Positions 49,748 through 58,945 of a stretch of 64,000 bases of DNA are shown here, one piece after another. Both the position numbers and the translations under genes were made by a program. Position 1 is the first letter of the stretch. The number at the start of each line of letters is the position of its first letter. The stretch is from Paraburkholderia ginsengisoli NBRC 100965 (GTDB lineage Bacteria; Pseudomonadota; Gammaproteobacteria; Burkholderiales; Burkholderiaceae): contig NZ_BBJF01000006.1 in NCBI RefSeq assembly GCF_000739735.1, forward strand, positions 186,001-250,000. Reading direction: 5' to 3'. The notes below the pieces were generated by a model. It was not told the origin of the DNA. It searched no databases and was given only the letters and a program-made list of their open reading frames with translations.

Positions 49748-51343
49748 ATGCAGAAATTCGCCGGTCGGACAGCCATCGCTGTTGCGACGTCTACACTACT
49801 CGCCCTCTACGGTTGCGGATCGTCACTCAATACCCCGGGCTCCGGGGTTAGCGGAGGCGGGCTGTCGGGTGCGATCGGGACTTCGGGCACTTCGGGCACT
49901 TCGGGTACTTCGGGGACTTCGGGGACTTCGGGGACTTCGGGGACTTCGGGGACTTCGGGGACTTCAGGGACTTCAGGGACTTCAGGGACTTCAGGGACTT
50001 CAGGGACTTCAGGGACTTCGGGTACTTCGGGTACTTCGGGTACTTCGGGTACTTCGGGTACTTCGGGTACTTCGGGTACTTCAGGTACTTCAGGTACTTC
50101 GGGTACTTCGGGTACGTCCGGTACCTCTTCCACCCCCGTCGGCAACATCGTCACCCAAGCCAGCAATCTCATCACCGCTGTCGGCACGACCGTCGCGGAT
50201 ACCGGCACGAAGGTCACCGGCACATCGATCCCCGGCGTCAACGGCGCGACGACCAGCAACCTCGGCGCGGCTGTCACCGACCTCGGCAACGGCGTGAAGA
50301 CGCTCGGCGATGGCGCGGCAGCCGGTCTCGGCGCCTTGGGCAGTTCGGCCAATCCGCTCGACCCGACGCTGACGTCCACCTCGGGTCTCGTCAAGGACGC
50401 AGGCTCCGCGGTCAAATCGGTCGGCGCCGTCGTGTCGAGTCTCGGCAGCGGACCACTCGCCCCGCTCGCGCCGGTGACGACGCCGCTGGGCGGCGTCGTC
50501 CACGACGTCGGCGCGGGTGTCACCGCCGTCGGCTCCGGCCTGAACAAGGCACTCAGCAGCGCGCCGGTTCAGCAGATCGAAACGCAGCTTAGTTCGGCGA
50601 TCAACCCGATCACCCTCGCCGTCTCCAACACGACGCAAACGGTCGGCAACGTCACCGGGCTCGGCGCGCCGGTTAACAACCTGCTCAGCGCGCTCGGCAA
50701 CGGACTCAACGCGGCCGGGACGAAGGTATCGAACGCCACCGGCGATCAGGTCGGCAAGGACGTCGGCGGCATCGTGAGCCAGTTGGGCAAGACCGTCACC
50801 AGCACGGGCGGCTTGCTCACCGGCGCGACCACCAATCCGCTTGCGCCGATCACTGGTCTGCTCGGCGGCCTTGGCGGCGGCACGAGCGGCGGCACGAGCG
50901 GCAGCGCCGTGTCGATTCCGCCGCTGACTGGACTGCTCGGGAATCTCGGCTCGCTGGGCGGCATCGGCGGCATCGGCGGGACGGGTGGGACGGGCGCAAC
51001 GGGCGGTGTCGGCGGTCCGCTTGCGCCGCTGACTGGACTGCTCGGCAAGGTCGGTTCGTTGGGCGGCACGAACGCTACGGGCGGCCCGCTCGCGCCGGTG
51101 GCCAACCTGGCCGGCTCGCTGACGGTCACCGTGGCCGGCGGCGTCAGCGCGGGCGCCCCCACCAGCACCGGTACGTCGCAAAGCGGCAGCGCAGCGGCCA
51201 ACCCGCTGGCGGGTCTCCTCGGCGGCCTGACCGGCGGCACGGCCAGCGGTTCGGGCAACAGCTCGACTAGCAAGAATCCGCTCACGCCGGTAACGAACCT
51301 TGTCGGCGGATTGCTCGGCGGCGGAGCGGCGGCCGGCAAGTAA
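49748..51343 (+). CDS. Collagen-like lipoprotein with Gly-Thr-Ser tandem triplets
   Basis: A 531-residue exported protein. A signal peptide ends in a lipobox-like stretch LALYGC with Cys23 as the probable lipidated residue. Residues 44-127 are 28 perfect GTS triplets, a Gly-X-Y pattern like the bacterial collagen-like (Bucl-type) proteins of Burkholderia, but without Pro. The remaining 400 residues are low-complexity and rich in Gly, Leu, Thr and Val, with recurring modules such as [27 protein letters not shown] and [13 protein letters not shown]. Probably surface-exposed or periplasmic; function unknown. A GC-rich hairpin follows the stop. Confidence 0.9.
   Translation: MQKFAGRTAIAVATSTLLALYGCGSSLNTPGSGVSGGGLSGAIGTSGTSGTSGTSGTSGTSGTSGTSGTSGTSGTSGTSGTSGTSGTSGTSGTSGTSGTSGTSGTSGTSGTSGTSGTSGTSGTSGTSSTPVGNIVTQASNLITAVGTTVADTGTKVTGTSIPGVNGATTSNLGAAVTDLGNGVKTLGDGAAAGLGALGSSANPLDPTLTSTSGLVKDAGSAVKSVGAVVSSLGSGPLAPLAPVTTPLGGVVHDVGAGVTAVGSGLNKALSSAPVQQIETQLSSAINPITLAVSNTTQTVGNVTGLGAPVNNLLSALGNGLNAAGTKVSNATGDQVGKDVGGIVSQLGKTVTSTGGLLTGATTNPLAPITGLLGGLGGGTSGGTSGSAVSIPPLTGLLGNLGSLGGIGGIGGTGGTGATGGVGGPLAPLTGLLGKVGSLGGTNATGGPLAPVANLAGSLTVTVAGGVSAGAPTSTGTSQSGSAAANPLAGLLGGLTGGTASGSGNSSTSKNPLTPVTNLVGGLLGGGAAAGK
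49877..50128 (+). repeat. 9-bp minisatellite (28 units) encoding Gly-Thr-Ser
   Basis: 28 head-to-tail 9-base units, mostly GGN-ACT-TCN. Variants form blocks: GGG-ACT-TCG in units 5-9, GGG-ACT-TCA in 10-15, GGT-ACT-TCG in 17-22, GGT-ACT-TCA in 23-24, with degenerate edge units (ACG-TCC, ACC-TCT). The block pattern points to unit duplication by slippage. The unit is a multiple of three, so copy-number change would not shift the frame. Confidence 0.97.
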
Positions 51344-51370
51344 AGCATCACGCAAGCGTTACTTCAGTTC

Positions 51371-51407
51371 AGCGGCCGGGCCTCAAAAAATCAACAGCCC
51401 GGCCGCT
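51371..51407. terminator. GC-rich hairpin after the collagen-like gene
   Basis: 11-bp perfect inverted repeat AGCGGCCGGGC / GCCCGGCCGCT with a 15-base A-rich loop, between the lipoprotein stop and the next gene. No T-run follows, so it may be an mRNA-stabilising or partial-termination structure. Confidence 0.5.
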
Positions 51408-51432
51408 TCTATGTCATGACAACGAGGATGAC

Positions 51433-52701
51433 ATGAACTCCACTTTCGATACCGTCGCGCGCGTGCATGATCCGCGGCCGCGTTCCGCGACGCCATTTTC
51501 GATCGGGTTGCTCGGCATTGCCGCCGGCCTGTTCACGCTCTGGCTGTTGCGCGACGCCACCGCGATCGATGGTGCGGCGCGCAGCACCGTCGCGTGTCTC
51601 GCGATCATCGCGACCATCGCCGTGTACGAACTGTTCGTCGCGCGCGTCTATCTGCGCCCAAGCGCCGGCCTTGCGAGCCGCGCGATGCGGCCGCTGAGCA
51701 TCGCGCGCGTCGCCATGCGACTCGCCGCGCTGGCGTCCGTATATGCGGGCATCGGTCTGCTCTACTGGCTGCTGCCCGAATATCACGGCGCGTTCTACAA
51801 ACCGTTCTGGACTTTGCTCCGCACGCTCGCGCCCTGCGTGTTCATCGCCGCGCCATTCTACTTTGCATGGATGGACCGGCATCAGCGCGAAGTCGACGAC
51901 GCGTACCTTCTCTGGGCGCGGCTGCTGTTTCGCGGCGAGCGTCCGGCGAATTGGCGCCCCGTCCGTGGACTGATGGCCGGCTGGATGGTGAAGGCGTTCT
52001 TCCTGCCGCTGATGATCGTTTATCTGTCGACCAACGCGGACCATCTCAACGCGTCGCTGACGAGCGCACTGAACGCGCCGTTTTCGCTCGCGACGTTCCG
52101 CTTCATGTACGACCTGTCGTTCGCGATGGACTTGATGTTCGGTACGGTCGGCTATCTGTGCACGTTGCGCATTCTCGACAGCCACGTGCGCAGTGCGGAA
52201 CCGACGACGCTTGGCTGGCTGGTCGCGATCATCTGCTATCAGCCGTTCTGGTCGCTGATCTCAAGCCAGTACATCCACTATGAAGGCTCGGTGTTCTGGG
52301 ACGGCTGGCTTAGTTCGCTACCTGTGGTGCGGATCATCTGGGGTGCGGTCATCGTCGCGCTGCTGCTGTGCTATGCGCTTGCGACGATCTCATTCGGCTT
52401 GCGGTTTTCTAACCTGACCAATCGCGGGATCATCACATCCGGGCCTTATCGTTTCACCAAACATCCCGCGTACATCGCAAAGAATCTGTCGTACTGGATG
52501 ATCACCGTGCCGTTTATCGAACCGCTGGGCTTCCATGTGGCGACCATGCATTGCGCGTCGCTCGTCGTTGTGAATCTACTCTATTTCATTCGCGCCAAAA
52601 CAGAAGAAAGACATTTGATGAACGATCCGGAGTATCGGGCTTACGCCGAATGGATTGCAAGAAATGGGATGTTTGCGAAGATCTCGCGGGTGGTTGGGTA
52701 A
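51433..52701 (+). CDS. Integral membrane protein with isoprenylcysteine-methyltransferase-like C-terminus
   Basis: A 422-residue protein with about ten hydrophobic segments. The C-terminal 120 residues carry the ICMT/PEMT-type signature: ITSGPYRFTKHPAYIAKNL then IRAKTEERHLMNDPEYRAYA, the SAM-binding motif of membrane methyltransferases. The first 300 residues are an extra membrane domain not found in simple family members. The ribosome site GAGGATGAC precedes the start. It follows the collagen-like gene by 90 bases; substrate unknown. Confidence 0.85.
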   Translation: MNSTFDTVARVHDPRPRSATPFSIGLLGIAAGLFTLWLLRDATAIDGAARSTVACLAIIATIAVYELFVARVYLRPSAGLASRAMRPLSIARVAMRLAALASVYAGIGLLYWLLPEYHGAFYKPFWTLLRTLAPCVFIAAPFYFAWMDRHQREVDDAYLLWARLLFRGERPANWRPVRGLMAGWMVKAFFLPLMIVYLSTNADHLNASLTSALNAPFSLATFRFMYDLSFAMDLMFGTVGYLCTLRILDSHVRSAEPTTLGWLVAIICYQPFWSLISSQYIHYEGSVFWDGWLSSLPVVRIIWGAVIVALLLCYALATISFGLRFSNLTNRGIITSGPYRFTKHPAYIAKNLSYWMITVPFIEPLGFHVATMHCASLVVVNLLYFIRAKTEERHLMNDPEYRAYAEWIARNGMFAKISRVVG

Positions 52702-53111
52702 GAGCTTGGCTTGGGTCGGAAGAGCAACCACACCTGCCGGCGTAGCGAGAACATACTTGCCGGACTCCGCCAGAGAACTCACCGGCTCCCCCAATCGATG
52801 CTTCATGTACTGAATGAAGACCGACGCCTCCGCTTTACGCCTCGATTTCCGATCGCGTGTTACGTAGCGTCAACGCCATGTAACATTGCCCGCAAATTCG
52901 CAGACCGGGGCGCGCGCGCAATCGAAAGTCGGTCAAGTTGACCGAAGCAGAAGTCCGTGTGGGGCAATCATAGAAAGGCCGACAGGAGAGATGTTTTGCA
53001 TTGAAGCGCAGTGCGCTATCAGCATTTGACCAGGCGAAAAAGTTTGACTAGTATCCGCTCCAGCGCAGCACGTAACGACTGCGCATTCCCACAAGTCACT
53101 CAAGGCAGCCG
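52702..53111. other. Intergenic region before IS5-type fragment
   Basis: About 410 bases without a supported gene and lower in GC near 53030. No inverted repeats with the look of insertion-sequence ends were identified around the transposase fragment. Confidence 0.4.
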
Positions 53112-53390
53112 ATGCTTCAACTTCCTCTGTCCGACGCGGATTGGGCCCGCGTCCAGTGCCTTTTCCCAGAACCTCCTTCTACGCGAGGGCGGCCCCGTCG
53201 CAGCGATCGCGAGATTCTCAATGCGATCCTCTGGTTGCAACAAAGAAAAGAGAAGTGGCATAGATTGCCGGCAACGTTCCCTCCGCAGCAGACCTGCTAT
53301 CTCCGCTACATGATGTGGAAAAAGACGGGCGTGCTGGAACAGGTGAATGAGCTTCTTCCTGCAGAAGATCTGGAGTGTTCCAGCGCCTGA
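53112..53390 (+). CDS. IS5-type transposase N-terminal domain protein (fragment or domesticated)
   Basis: A 92-residue protein matching the N-terminal helical domain of IS5/IS1182-like transposases: LPLSDADWARVQCLFPEP, then TRGRPRRSDREILNAILWL, then WHRLPATFPPQQTCYLRYMM and KTGVLEQVNELL. The DDE catalytic domain that should follow is absent and the frame ends soon after. Such short stand-alone copies are common in Burkholderia genomes. Whether it is a decaying insertion sequence or a retained DNA-binding protein is open. Confidence 0.75.
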   Translation: MLQLPLSDADWARVQCLFPEPPSTRGRPRRSDREILNAILWLQQRKEKWHRLPATFPPQQTCYLRYMMWKKTGVLEQVNELLPAEDLECSSA

Positions 53391-53533
53391 TTCAAACAAT
53401 GAAATTTACTTTGGATACCGTATCGATTGAGATGCGCGCCGTGAGATGAAAGTGCATTCTCCACCGCGTGTTCCCGTTTTAATTTCGCATTCCGCCACTC
53501 GTTGGGTTCATCGTTATCAGCGGCGTAGCAAGC

Positions 53534-54928
53534 CTAAATCACCGCGCGAAGTTCTTCCACTACGCGCGGAAACGTCACGCCGATGTGTACGCCCTTGCCG
53601 CCCACGCCCGGCTTCAGCGCGATTACGCCGTGATGGGCGTCGGCAATTTCACGCACAATAGCGAGGCCCAGGCCCGTACCGTCGGTATCCGTCGACGCGC
53701 GAAAGAACGGCTCGAACACGCGGCTGCGCGACTCGGCCGGAATGCCGGGTCCGTCGTCGAGTACGCTCACGGTGACGGTATCGCTGTCGGCATTAACGGC
53801 AACCGTGACGTGGCCGCCGCGGCCGGTATAGCGAATCGCGTTCTCGGCGAGATTGGCGATCAGCGCCTGAAGCAGTCCTCGATGTCCGGCCACCGGCGCG
53901 ACGCCGTTCAGTTCGGCGCCCAGATCGATCTCTCTTGCCTGCGCGAGCAGCGCGAGATCTTCCACGACTTCCATTGCGAGCGGCACCAGGTCCACAGTTT
54001 CCGCGGCGAGCTGCGTGTTGTCGGCGGCCTCGGCCTGCGCCAGCAACAGCAGCTTGTTGGTGAGGCCCACCATTGAACGATTGCTACGATGCATCGCGGC
54101 CAGCGCTTCGTCGAGCGCGGGATGGATGCCATCCTGCTGCCGCGCGAATTGCAATTGCGTGCCGAGCAGCGTGAGCGGCGTACGCAACTGATGCGCGGCA
54201 TCGGCGATGAAACGCCGCTGCGCCGCCACCTGCACGCCGAGGCGCGCGATGCACTGGTTGATCGCTTCGACGATCGGCCGCAATTCGGTGTGCAGACGCT
54301 CGACGCGAATCGGTTCGAGCTGCATCGGATCGCGATCGGCGACGTCCTCCTTCACTTTCATCAGCGGCCGCAATTCGAAGGTCAATCCAATGCACACCAA
54401 CGCTACCGCGAGCGCGATCATCGCAATCTGCCGCACGAGTTGCGGCTGCCACAATTGCTGGGCCATCGCGTCGCGCGAACGCACCGTTTTCCCGACCGTG
54501 ACCCACACGCGGCGCGTCGCGCCATTGTCGTACATCTGCCGCACGAGGCCGACCGCGCGCACCGGCTGGCCATGCAACTCGGTGTCGTAATGGTCCGGCA
54601 TATCGGACGCTTGCAGCGGACGCGGCGGAAAATCCGGCGTGCCGGCGAGTAGCCGGCCGTCGTCGACGCGCACGCTGTAGAACACCTGATCCCGATAGGG
54701 CGACACGAATACTTCGAGCGCGGCCGGCGGCACGTCGACGCGCAGAAAGCCGTCCACCCATTCCACTTCGCCGGCGATCATGCGCGCCGACGAGATCAAC
54801 TGATTGTCCTGCACGAGATCGGCGGTACGCCGCGCGTTGTCGTATTCCGCCTTGCCGGTGACGAACACGTATAAGGCGAGCGGCACCAGCAGCCACCACA
54901 ACAGGCGCATCCGCAAACTATTGGTCAT
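53534..54928 (-). CDS. Two-component sensor histidine kinase (TctE/QseC type)
   Basis: A 464-residue membrane kinase. The first membrane span is near residues 8-25, a periplasmic sensor domain follows to about 160, and a second span lies near 169-187. The phosphorylated His is in RFIADAAHQLRTPLTLL; the ATP-binding domain has the N-box NLAENAIRYTGRGG, DDGPGIP and GTGLGLAIVREI. The start at 54928 overlaps the response-regulator stop by 11 bases, which shows coupling. Together with the regulator it is like the TctDE and QseBC systems. Confidence 0.94.
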   Translation of the reverse strand: MTNSLRMRLLWWLLVPLALYVFVTGKAEYDNARRTADLVQDNQLISSARMIAGEVEWVDGFLRVDVPPAALEVFVSPYRDQVFYSVRVDDGRLLAGTPDFPPRPLQASDMPDHYDTELHGQPVRAVGLVRQMYDNGATRRVWVTVGKTVRSRDAMAQQLWQPQLVRQIAMIALAVALVCIGLTFELRPLMKVKEDVADRDPMQLEPIRVERLHTELRPIVEAINQCIARLGVQVAAQRRFIADAAHQLRTPLTLLGTQLQFARQQDGIHPALDEALAAMHRSNRSMVGLTNKLLLLAQAEAADNTQLAAETVDLVPLAMEVVEDLALLAQAREIDLGAELNGVAPVAGHRGLLQALIANLAENAIRYTGRGGHVTVAVNADSDTVTVSVLDDGPGIPAESRSRVFEPFFRASTDTDGTGLGLAIVREIADAHHGVIALKPGVGGKGVHIGVTFPRVVEELRAVI

Positions 54929-55595
54929 CGTCTTTCTTGCGCAGCAGATAGCCGAGCCCGCGCAACGTGACGATAGCCGCCGAGCTGCCATCGAGTTTCT
55001 TGCGCAACCGCGAGATGTAGATTTCGACCGCGTCTTCGCTCGGCTCGTCCGCGAGCGTGAAGATCGCGTCGACCAGCGCCGGCTTCGTCACGGTTTTGCC
55101 GAGACGCAGAATCAATGCTTCGAGCACCGAGCGCTCGCGCGGCGTCACGTTCAGCGGTGCACCCTTCAGCGTGAATTGACGCGTGTCGATGTCGAACGCG
55201 AGATCGCCGCACACCACCTCGCTCGCTTTCGATGGCGACTGACGACGGATCGCCACCTTGATCCGCGCAATCAGCTCGCGCACTTCGAAGGGCTTGACGA
55301 GATAGTCGTCCGCGCCGGCGCCGAGCAGCTCCACCTTTTCGTCGATCGAACCGCTCGCGGTCAGAATCAGCACCGGCGTCGCATCGCCGCGCTGACGCAA
55401 ACGGCGCAGCACGTTCTTGCCGGACAGCTTCGGCAGATTCAGGTCGAGCAGGATCACATCGTAGTGATTGGTGCGCAGCAGTTGATCGGCCGCGTCGCCG
55501 TCCTGCACCGCGTCGAGTGCGAACGACTCCTGCTCCAGCATTTTGGCGAGCCAGTGCGATAGCGTGGGATTGTCTTCGATGAGCAGCAGCTTCAT
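54918..55595 (-). CDS. Two-component response regulator (OmpR family, TctD type)
   Basis: A 225-residue regulator. Receiver domain: MKLLLIEDNPTLSHWL, phosphoacceptor Asp in VILLDLNLPKLSG, conserved Thr in LILTASGS and Lys in DDYLVKPFEVRE. The C-terminal winged helix contains PLNVTPRERSVLEALIL and VEIYISRLRKKLDGSSAAI. The ATG at 55595 matches the conserved MKLLLIED start; the longer frames upstream are not needed. Divergent from the ABC importer genes that start at 55821, which are its probable target. Confidence 0.95.
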   Translation of the reverse strand: MKLLLIEDNPTLSHWLAKMLEQESFALDAVQDGDAADQLLRTNHYDVILLDLNLPKLSGKNVLRRLRQRGDATPVLILTASGSIDEKVELLGAGADDYLVKPFEVRELIARIKVAIRRQSPSKASEVVCGDLAFDIDTRQFTLKGAPLNVTPRERSVLEALILRLGKTVTKPALVDAIFTLADEPSEDAVEIYISRLRKKLDGSSAAIVTLRGLGYLLRKKDDDQ

Positions 55596-55820
55596 GGCGG
55601 CAACGGCAAAAGTCAGGCCGTCGATTGTGCCGCAAAACACGGGGTTTGCGCATTTGCAGCAGAACCGCGCTGGGGTTTCCACCGAGCACGGGGTTAACAC
55701 TCATACTTTGCCGCGGCTCAGAAAGCTGGCCGAAGGTTTCCGATTTCTATAATCGCCGTCATTCATCCAGAAAGCGCCGCGTGCCATGTCCGTGGCGACC
55801 AAACCTAAGGAGACTGCTTC

Positions 55821-56840
55821 ATGCGTACCTTGCGCCAGATTGCTGCCGTGTCAGGTGTTGCGTTCACTCTCGCGGCCGCTTCGGCTGCCGCGCACGCCGA
55901 GAAGCTCACGATCATGGTCGGCGGCGCCACCAAGATCATCTATCTGCCGGCCAAGCTCACCGAACAGCTCGGTTACTTCAAGGACGAAGGCCTCGACGTC
56001 GAAATCCTCTCGCAACCGGCGGGCGTCGACGCGGAAAACGAACTGCTCGCGGGCGCGGTGCAAGGCGTGGTCGGCTTTTACGATCACACGATCGATCTGC
56101 AAAGCAAGGGCAAGGAAGTTCAGGCGCTGGTGATCTTCGGCCAGGTGCCGGGCGAAGTCGAGATGGTCTCGACCAAAGCGGCTGGCACGTTCAAAAGCAT
56201 GGCCGATTCGAAGGGCAAGACGCTCGGCGTGACCGGCCTCGGCTCGTCGACCAGCTTCCTCACGCAATACCTCGCGCAACGCGCGGGCGTGCCGTCCACG
56301 CAATACACGCTGCTGCCGGTCGGCGCGGACAACAGCTTTATCGCCGCGATCAAGCAAAGCCGTATCGACGCCGGCATGACGACGGAGCCGACCGTCTCGC
56401 AACTGCTGAAGACCGGCGACGCAAAGGTGCTGGTCGACATGCGCACGCTGGAAGGCACGCGCGCAGCGCTCGGCGGTACGTATCCGGCTTCGAGCTTCTA
56501 CGTACAGCGCGCGTGGGCCGAGTCGCACAAGGACGACGCCGCGAAGCTCTCGCACGCCTTCGCGAAGACGCTGAACTTCATTTCGACGCACAGCGCGGAA
56601 GAGATCGCCGCGAAAATGCCGAAGGACTACTACGGCAACAACAAGGACCTGTATGTCGGCGCGCTGAAGGCGTCGCTGCCGATGTTCACCAAGGACGGCA
56701 AGATGCCTGCCGATGGTCCCGATACCGTGCTGAAGGTGCTGTCCGCTTTCAATCCTTCGGTGAAGGGCAAGCACATCGATCTCGCCGGGACCTATAGCAA
56801 CGACTACTTGTCGGCGCCGGTCAAAACCGCCGCGAAATAA
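55821..56840 (+). CDS. NitT/TauT-type ABC transporter substrate-binding protein
   Basis: A 339-residue periplasmic protein with a signal peptide (about 1-26, ends AHA) and an NMT1/SsuA-like fold: GGATKIIYLPAKLTEQLGYF, GLDVEILSQPAGVDAENELL and GVTGLGSSTSFLTQYLAQRA. AAGGAG lies before the ATG. First gene of an operon with the ATPase and permease genes. The ligand is an organic anion such as an aromatic or sulfonated compound, but the sequence does not say which. Confidence 0.93.
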   Translation: MRTLRQIAAVSGVAFTLAAASAAAHAEKLTIMVGGATKIIYLPAKLTEQLGYFKDEGLDVEILSQPAGVDAENELLAGAVQGVVGFYDHTIDLQSKGKEVQALVIFGQVPGEVEMVSTKAAGTFKSMADSKGKTLGVTGLGSSTSFLTQYLAQRAGVPSTQYTLLPVGADNSFIAAIKQSRIDAGMTTEPTVSQLLKTGDAKVLVDMRTLEGTRAALGGTYPASSFYVQRAWAESHKDDAAKLSHAFAKTLNFISTHSAEEIAAKMPKDYYGNNKDLYVGALKASLPMFTKDGKMPADGPDTVLKVLSAFNPSVKGKHIDLAGTYSNDYLSAPVKTAAK

Positions 56841-56880
56841 GGCTTTTTTCAACATCACGAGAACAGCGAGGCATCAGCCG

Positions 56881-57675
56881 ATGAATCAACCCATGTCACG
56901 CGATACGCCAGCGATCGAGATGCGCAACGTGTCGTGCCGTTTCATCTCGCCGGACGGCAAGGCGACGATTGCGTTGCGCGACTTCAGCATGTCGGTGGCG
57001 CGCGGCGAATTCGTCGCGGTGGTCGGTCCGACGGGTTGCGGCAAGTCCACCACGCTCAGCATGATTACCGGCCTGCTGAAGCCCACCACCGGCGAAGTGC
57101 GCGTGATGGGCGCGCCGGTAGATGGCATCGACCCGCGCATCGGCTTCGTTTTCCAGGCCGACGCGGTGTTCCCGTGGCGCTCGGTGCTCGACAACGTGGC
57201 CGCGGGTCCGCTGTATCGCGGCCGCTCGAAGTCGGCCGCGTACGACGAAGCCAACGAATGGCTGCGCCGCGTGGGGCTCGACAAGTTCGGCAAGCACTAT
57301 CCGCATCAACTGTCGGGCGGTATGCGCAAGCGGGTCGCGCTCGCGCAGACCTTCATCAACAAGCCGGAAATCCTGCTGATGGACGAGCCCTTCTCGGCAC
57401 TCGACATGCAAACCCGCACGTTGATGCAGGATGAACTGCTGCAACTGTGGGGAGGAGCGGGCTCGGTGGTGTTCGTCACGCACGATCTCGAAGAGGCGAT
57501 TGCGCTTGCGGACCGCGTGTTCGTTTTGACCGCGCGCCCGGCGACGCTGAAGAAGGTGTACGAGATTGACCTACCGCGTCCGCGTGTCACGTCGGAAGTG
57601 CGTTACGACCCGCGTTTCATCGAAATCTCGCGCGACATCTGGCACGACCTGCGCGAAGAAGTGCAGATCGGTTAA
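56881..57675 (+). CDS. NitT/TauT-type ABC transporter ATP-binding subunit
   Basis: A 264-residue ATPase of the SsuB/TauB group. Motifs: Walker A VVGPTGCGKSTTLSM, Q-loop FVFQADAVFPWRSV, signature LSGGMRKRVALAQ, Walker B ILLMDEPFSALD and His-switch VTHDLEEAIALAD. Middle gene of the importer operon. Confidence 0.95.
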   Translation: MNQPMSRDTPAIEMRNVSCRFISPDGKATIALRDFSMSVARGEFVAVVGPTGCGKSTTLSMITGLLKPTTGEVRVMGAPVDGIDPRIGFVFQADAVFPWRSVLDNVAAGPLYRGRSKSAAYDEANEWLRRVGLDKFGKHYPHQLSGGMRKRVALAQTFINKPEILLMDEPFSALDMQTRTLMQDELLQLWGGAGSVVFVTHDLEEAIALADRVFVLTARPATLKKVYEIDLPRPRVTSEVRYDPRFIEISRDIWHDLREEVQIG

Positions 57676-57691
57676 TCAAGGAACGGCAAAC

Positions 57692-58555
57692 ATGTCTACT
57701 ACGTCTCAACAGATGATGCCGTCGGGCATCGACGCCGCGTCGCTCGCGCAGGTCGAACGCGTCGCGCAGAAACGCATCCGGCAACGTCACGCGCTGGTGA
57801 TCACGCTGCGCATTGTCGTGCTTGTGGTCGTGCTCGGCGGGTGGGAACTGTCCGCGCGCCTGAAGTGGATCGACCCGTTCTTCTTTTCGATGCCGACCGC
57901 GATTTTCGATCAGATCGTCGACTGGTTCGTGAACGGCACGTCGCAAGGTCCGTTGCTTACGCAGGTGTGGGTCACGCTCGAAGAAACCGGGCTCGGCTTC
58001 ATCATTGGCTCCGTGGCGGGGATCTTCTGCGGCATCGTGCTCGGCCGCAACAAGCTGCTCTCCGATGTGTTCAGCCTCTACATCAAGATCGCCAACTCGA
58101 TTCCGCGCGTGGTGCTCGGCTCGGTGTTCGTGATTGCGTTGGGTCTCGGCATGGCGTCGAAGGTGGCGCTGGCGGTGGTGATGGTGTTCTTCGTCGTGTT
58201 CGCCAACGCGTTCCAGGGCGTGCGCGAAGCCGATCGCTACATGATCGCGAATGCGCAGATTCTCGGCGCGTCGCGTCGTCAGGTGACGACGTCGGTGGTG
58301 ATTCCGTCGGCGCTGAGCTGGATTCTCGCCAGCCTGCACGTGAGCTTCGGCTTTGCGTTGGTCGGCGCTGTGGTCGGCGAGTTTCTCGGCTCGAAACAAG
58401 GCATCGGTCTGTTGATCTCGACGGCGCAAGGCGCGTTCAACGCAAGCGGCGTGTTCGCGGCGATGATCGTGCTGGCCGTGGTCGCGCTCGCCGCCGACTA
58501 TCTGTTGACCGCTATCGAGCGCCGTTTGTTGAAATGGCGGCCGGCTGCGGTTTGA
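57692..58555 (+). CDS. NitT/TauT-type ABC transporter permease
   Basis: A 287-residue inner-membrane protein with about six spans and the family loop READRYMIANAQILGASRRQ that contacts the ATPase. The start at 57692 has AAGGAA; a longer frame overlapping the ATPase gene is not supported. Last gene of the operon, followed by two hairpins, the second a strong terminator. Confidence 0.94.
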   Translation: MSTTSQQMMPSGIDAASLAQVERVAQKRIRQRHALVITLRIVVLVVVLGGWELSARLKWIDPFFFSMPTAIFDQIVDWFVNGTSQGPLLTQVWVTLEETGLGFIIGSVAGIFCGIVLGRNKLLSDVFSLYIKIANSIPRVVLGSVFVIALGLGMASKVALAVVMVFFVVFANAFQGVREADRYMIANAQILGASRRQVTTSVVIPSALSWILASLHVSFGFALVGAVVGEFLGSKQGIGLLISTAQGAFNASGVFAAMIVLAVVALAADYLLTAIERRLLKWRPAAV

Positions 58556-58945
58556 GCGAAGCGTGAAAAGCCGCGTAAAACACGCGGCAGAGGTCAAAGC
58601 CGTTCAGTCCGGGACTGAGCGGCTTTTTTTTATGTCGCAGCGTCGCTTGAATAACACCGCGGCTGCTTCGTTCTCAAATCAGGAAGTGTTGACGACTTCT
58701 GTCACAGCCGAGCTTCCTTTATCACTCGCTCCTGCTTGCGTGGACCTTCTCCACGCGATGTCCCCCGCCGACCAACTTTCAAGCGGCAATACGTTGGTCC
58801 GCGCACAACACCCTTCGCGTTCCCGACCTGTGCGCTAACCCCGCACGCCCCTCCGACAAGGGCCGGCGCCTGATGGCACGGTCGATGCGTTATTGCGCCC
58901 AGTCAAGTCGCGCAGTGCCCAACAACGCTTGAAACGAGGTGGATC
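58556..58945. other. Intergenic region with tandem hairpins
   Basis: 390 bases without a supported gene. A first hairpin GCCGCGT / ACGCGGC (about 58570-58588) is followed by the terminator listed separately. The rest shows nothing recognisable. Confidence 0.5.
58596..58631 (+). terminator. Rho-independent terminator of the NitT/TauT importer operon
   Basis: A 14-bp stem AAAGCCGTTCAGTC / GACTGAGCGGCTTT (one G-T pair) with a 3-base loop, followed by eight T (58624-58631). Confidence 0.93.

Noticed and set aside
49877..50128. Repeat array considered as CRISPR
   Set aside because: Units are only 9 bases, have no spacers, and lie inside a coding frame.
49807..50547. Minus-strand frame coding for Glu-Val-Pro repeats across the minisatellite
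   Set aside because: A 9-bp repeat keeps every frame open; no start signal or promoter supports it, while the plus-strand frame has a signal peptide.
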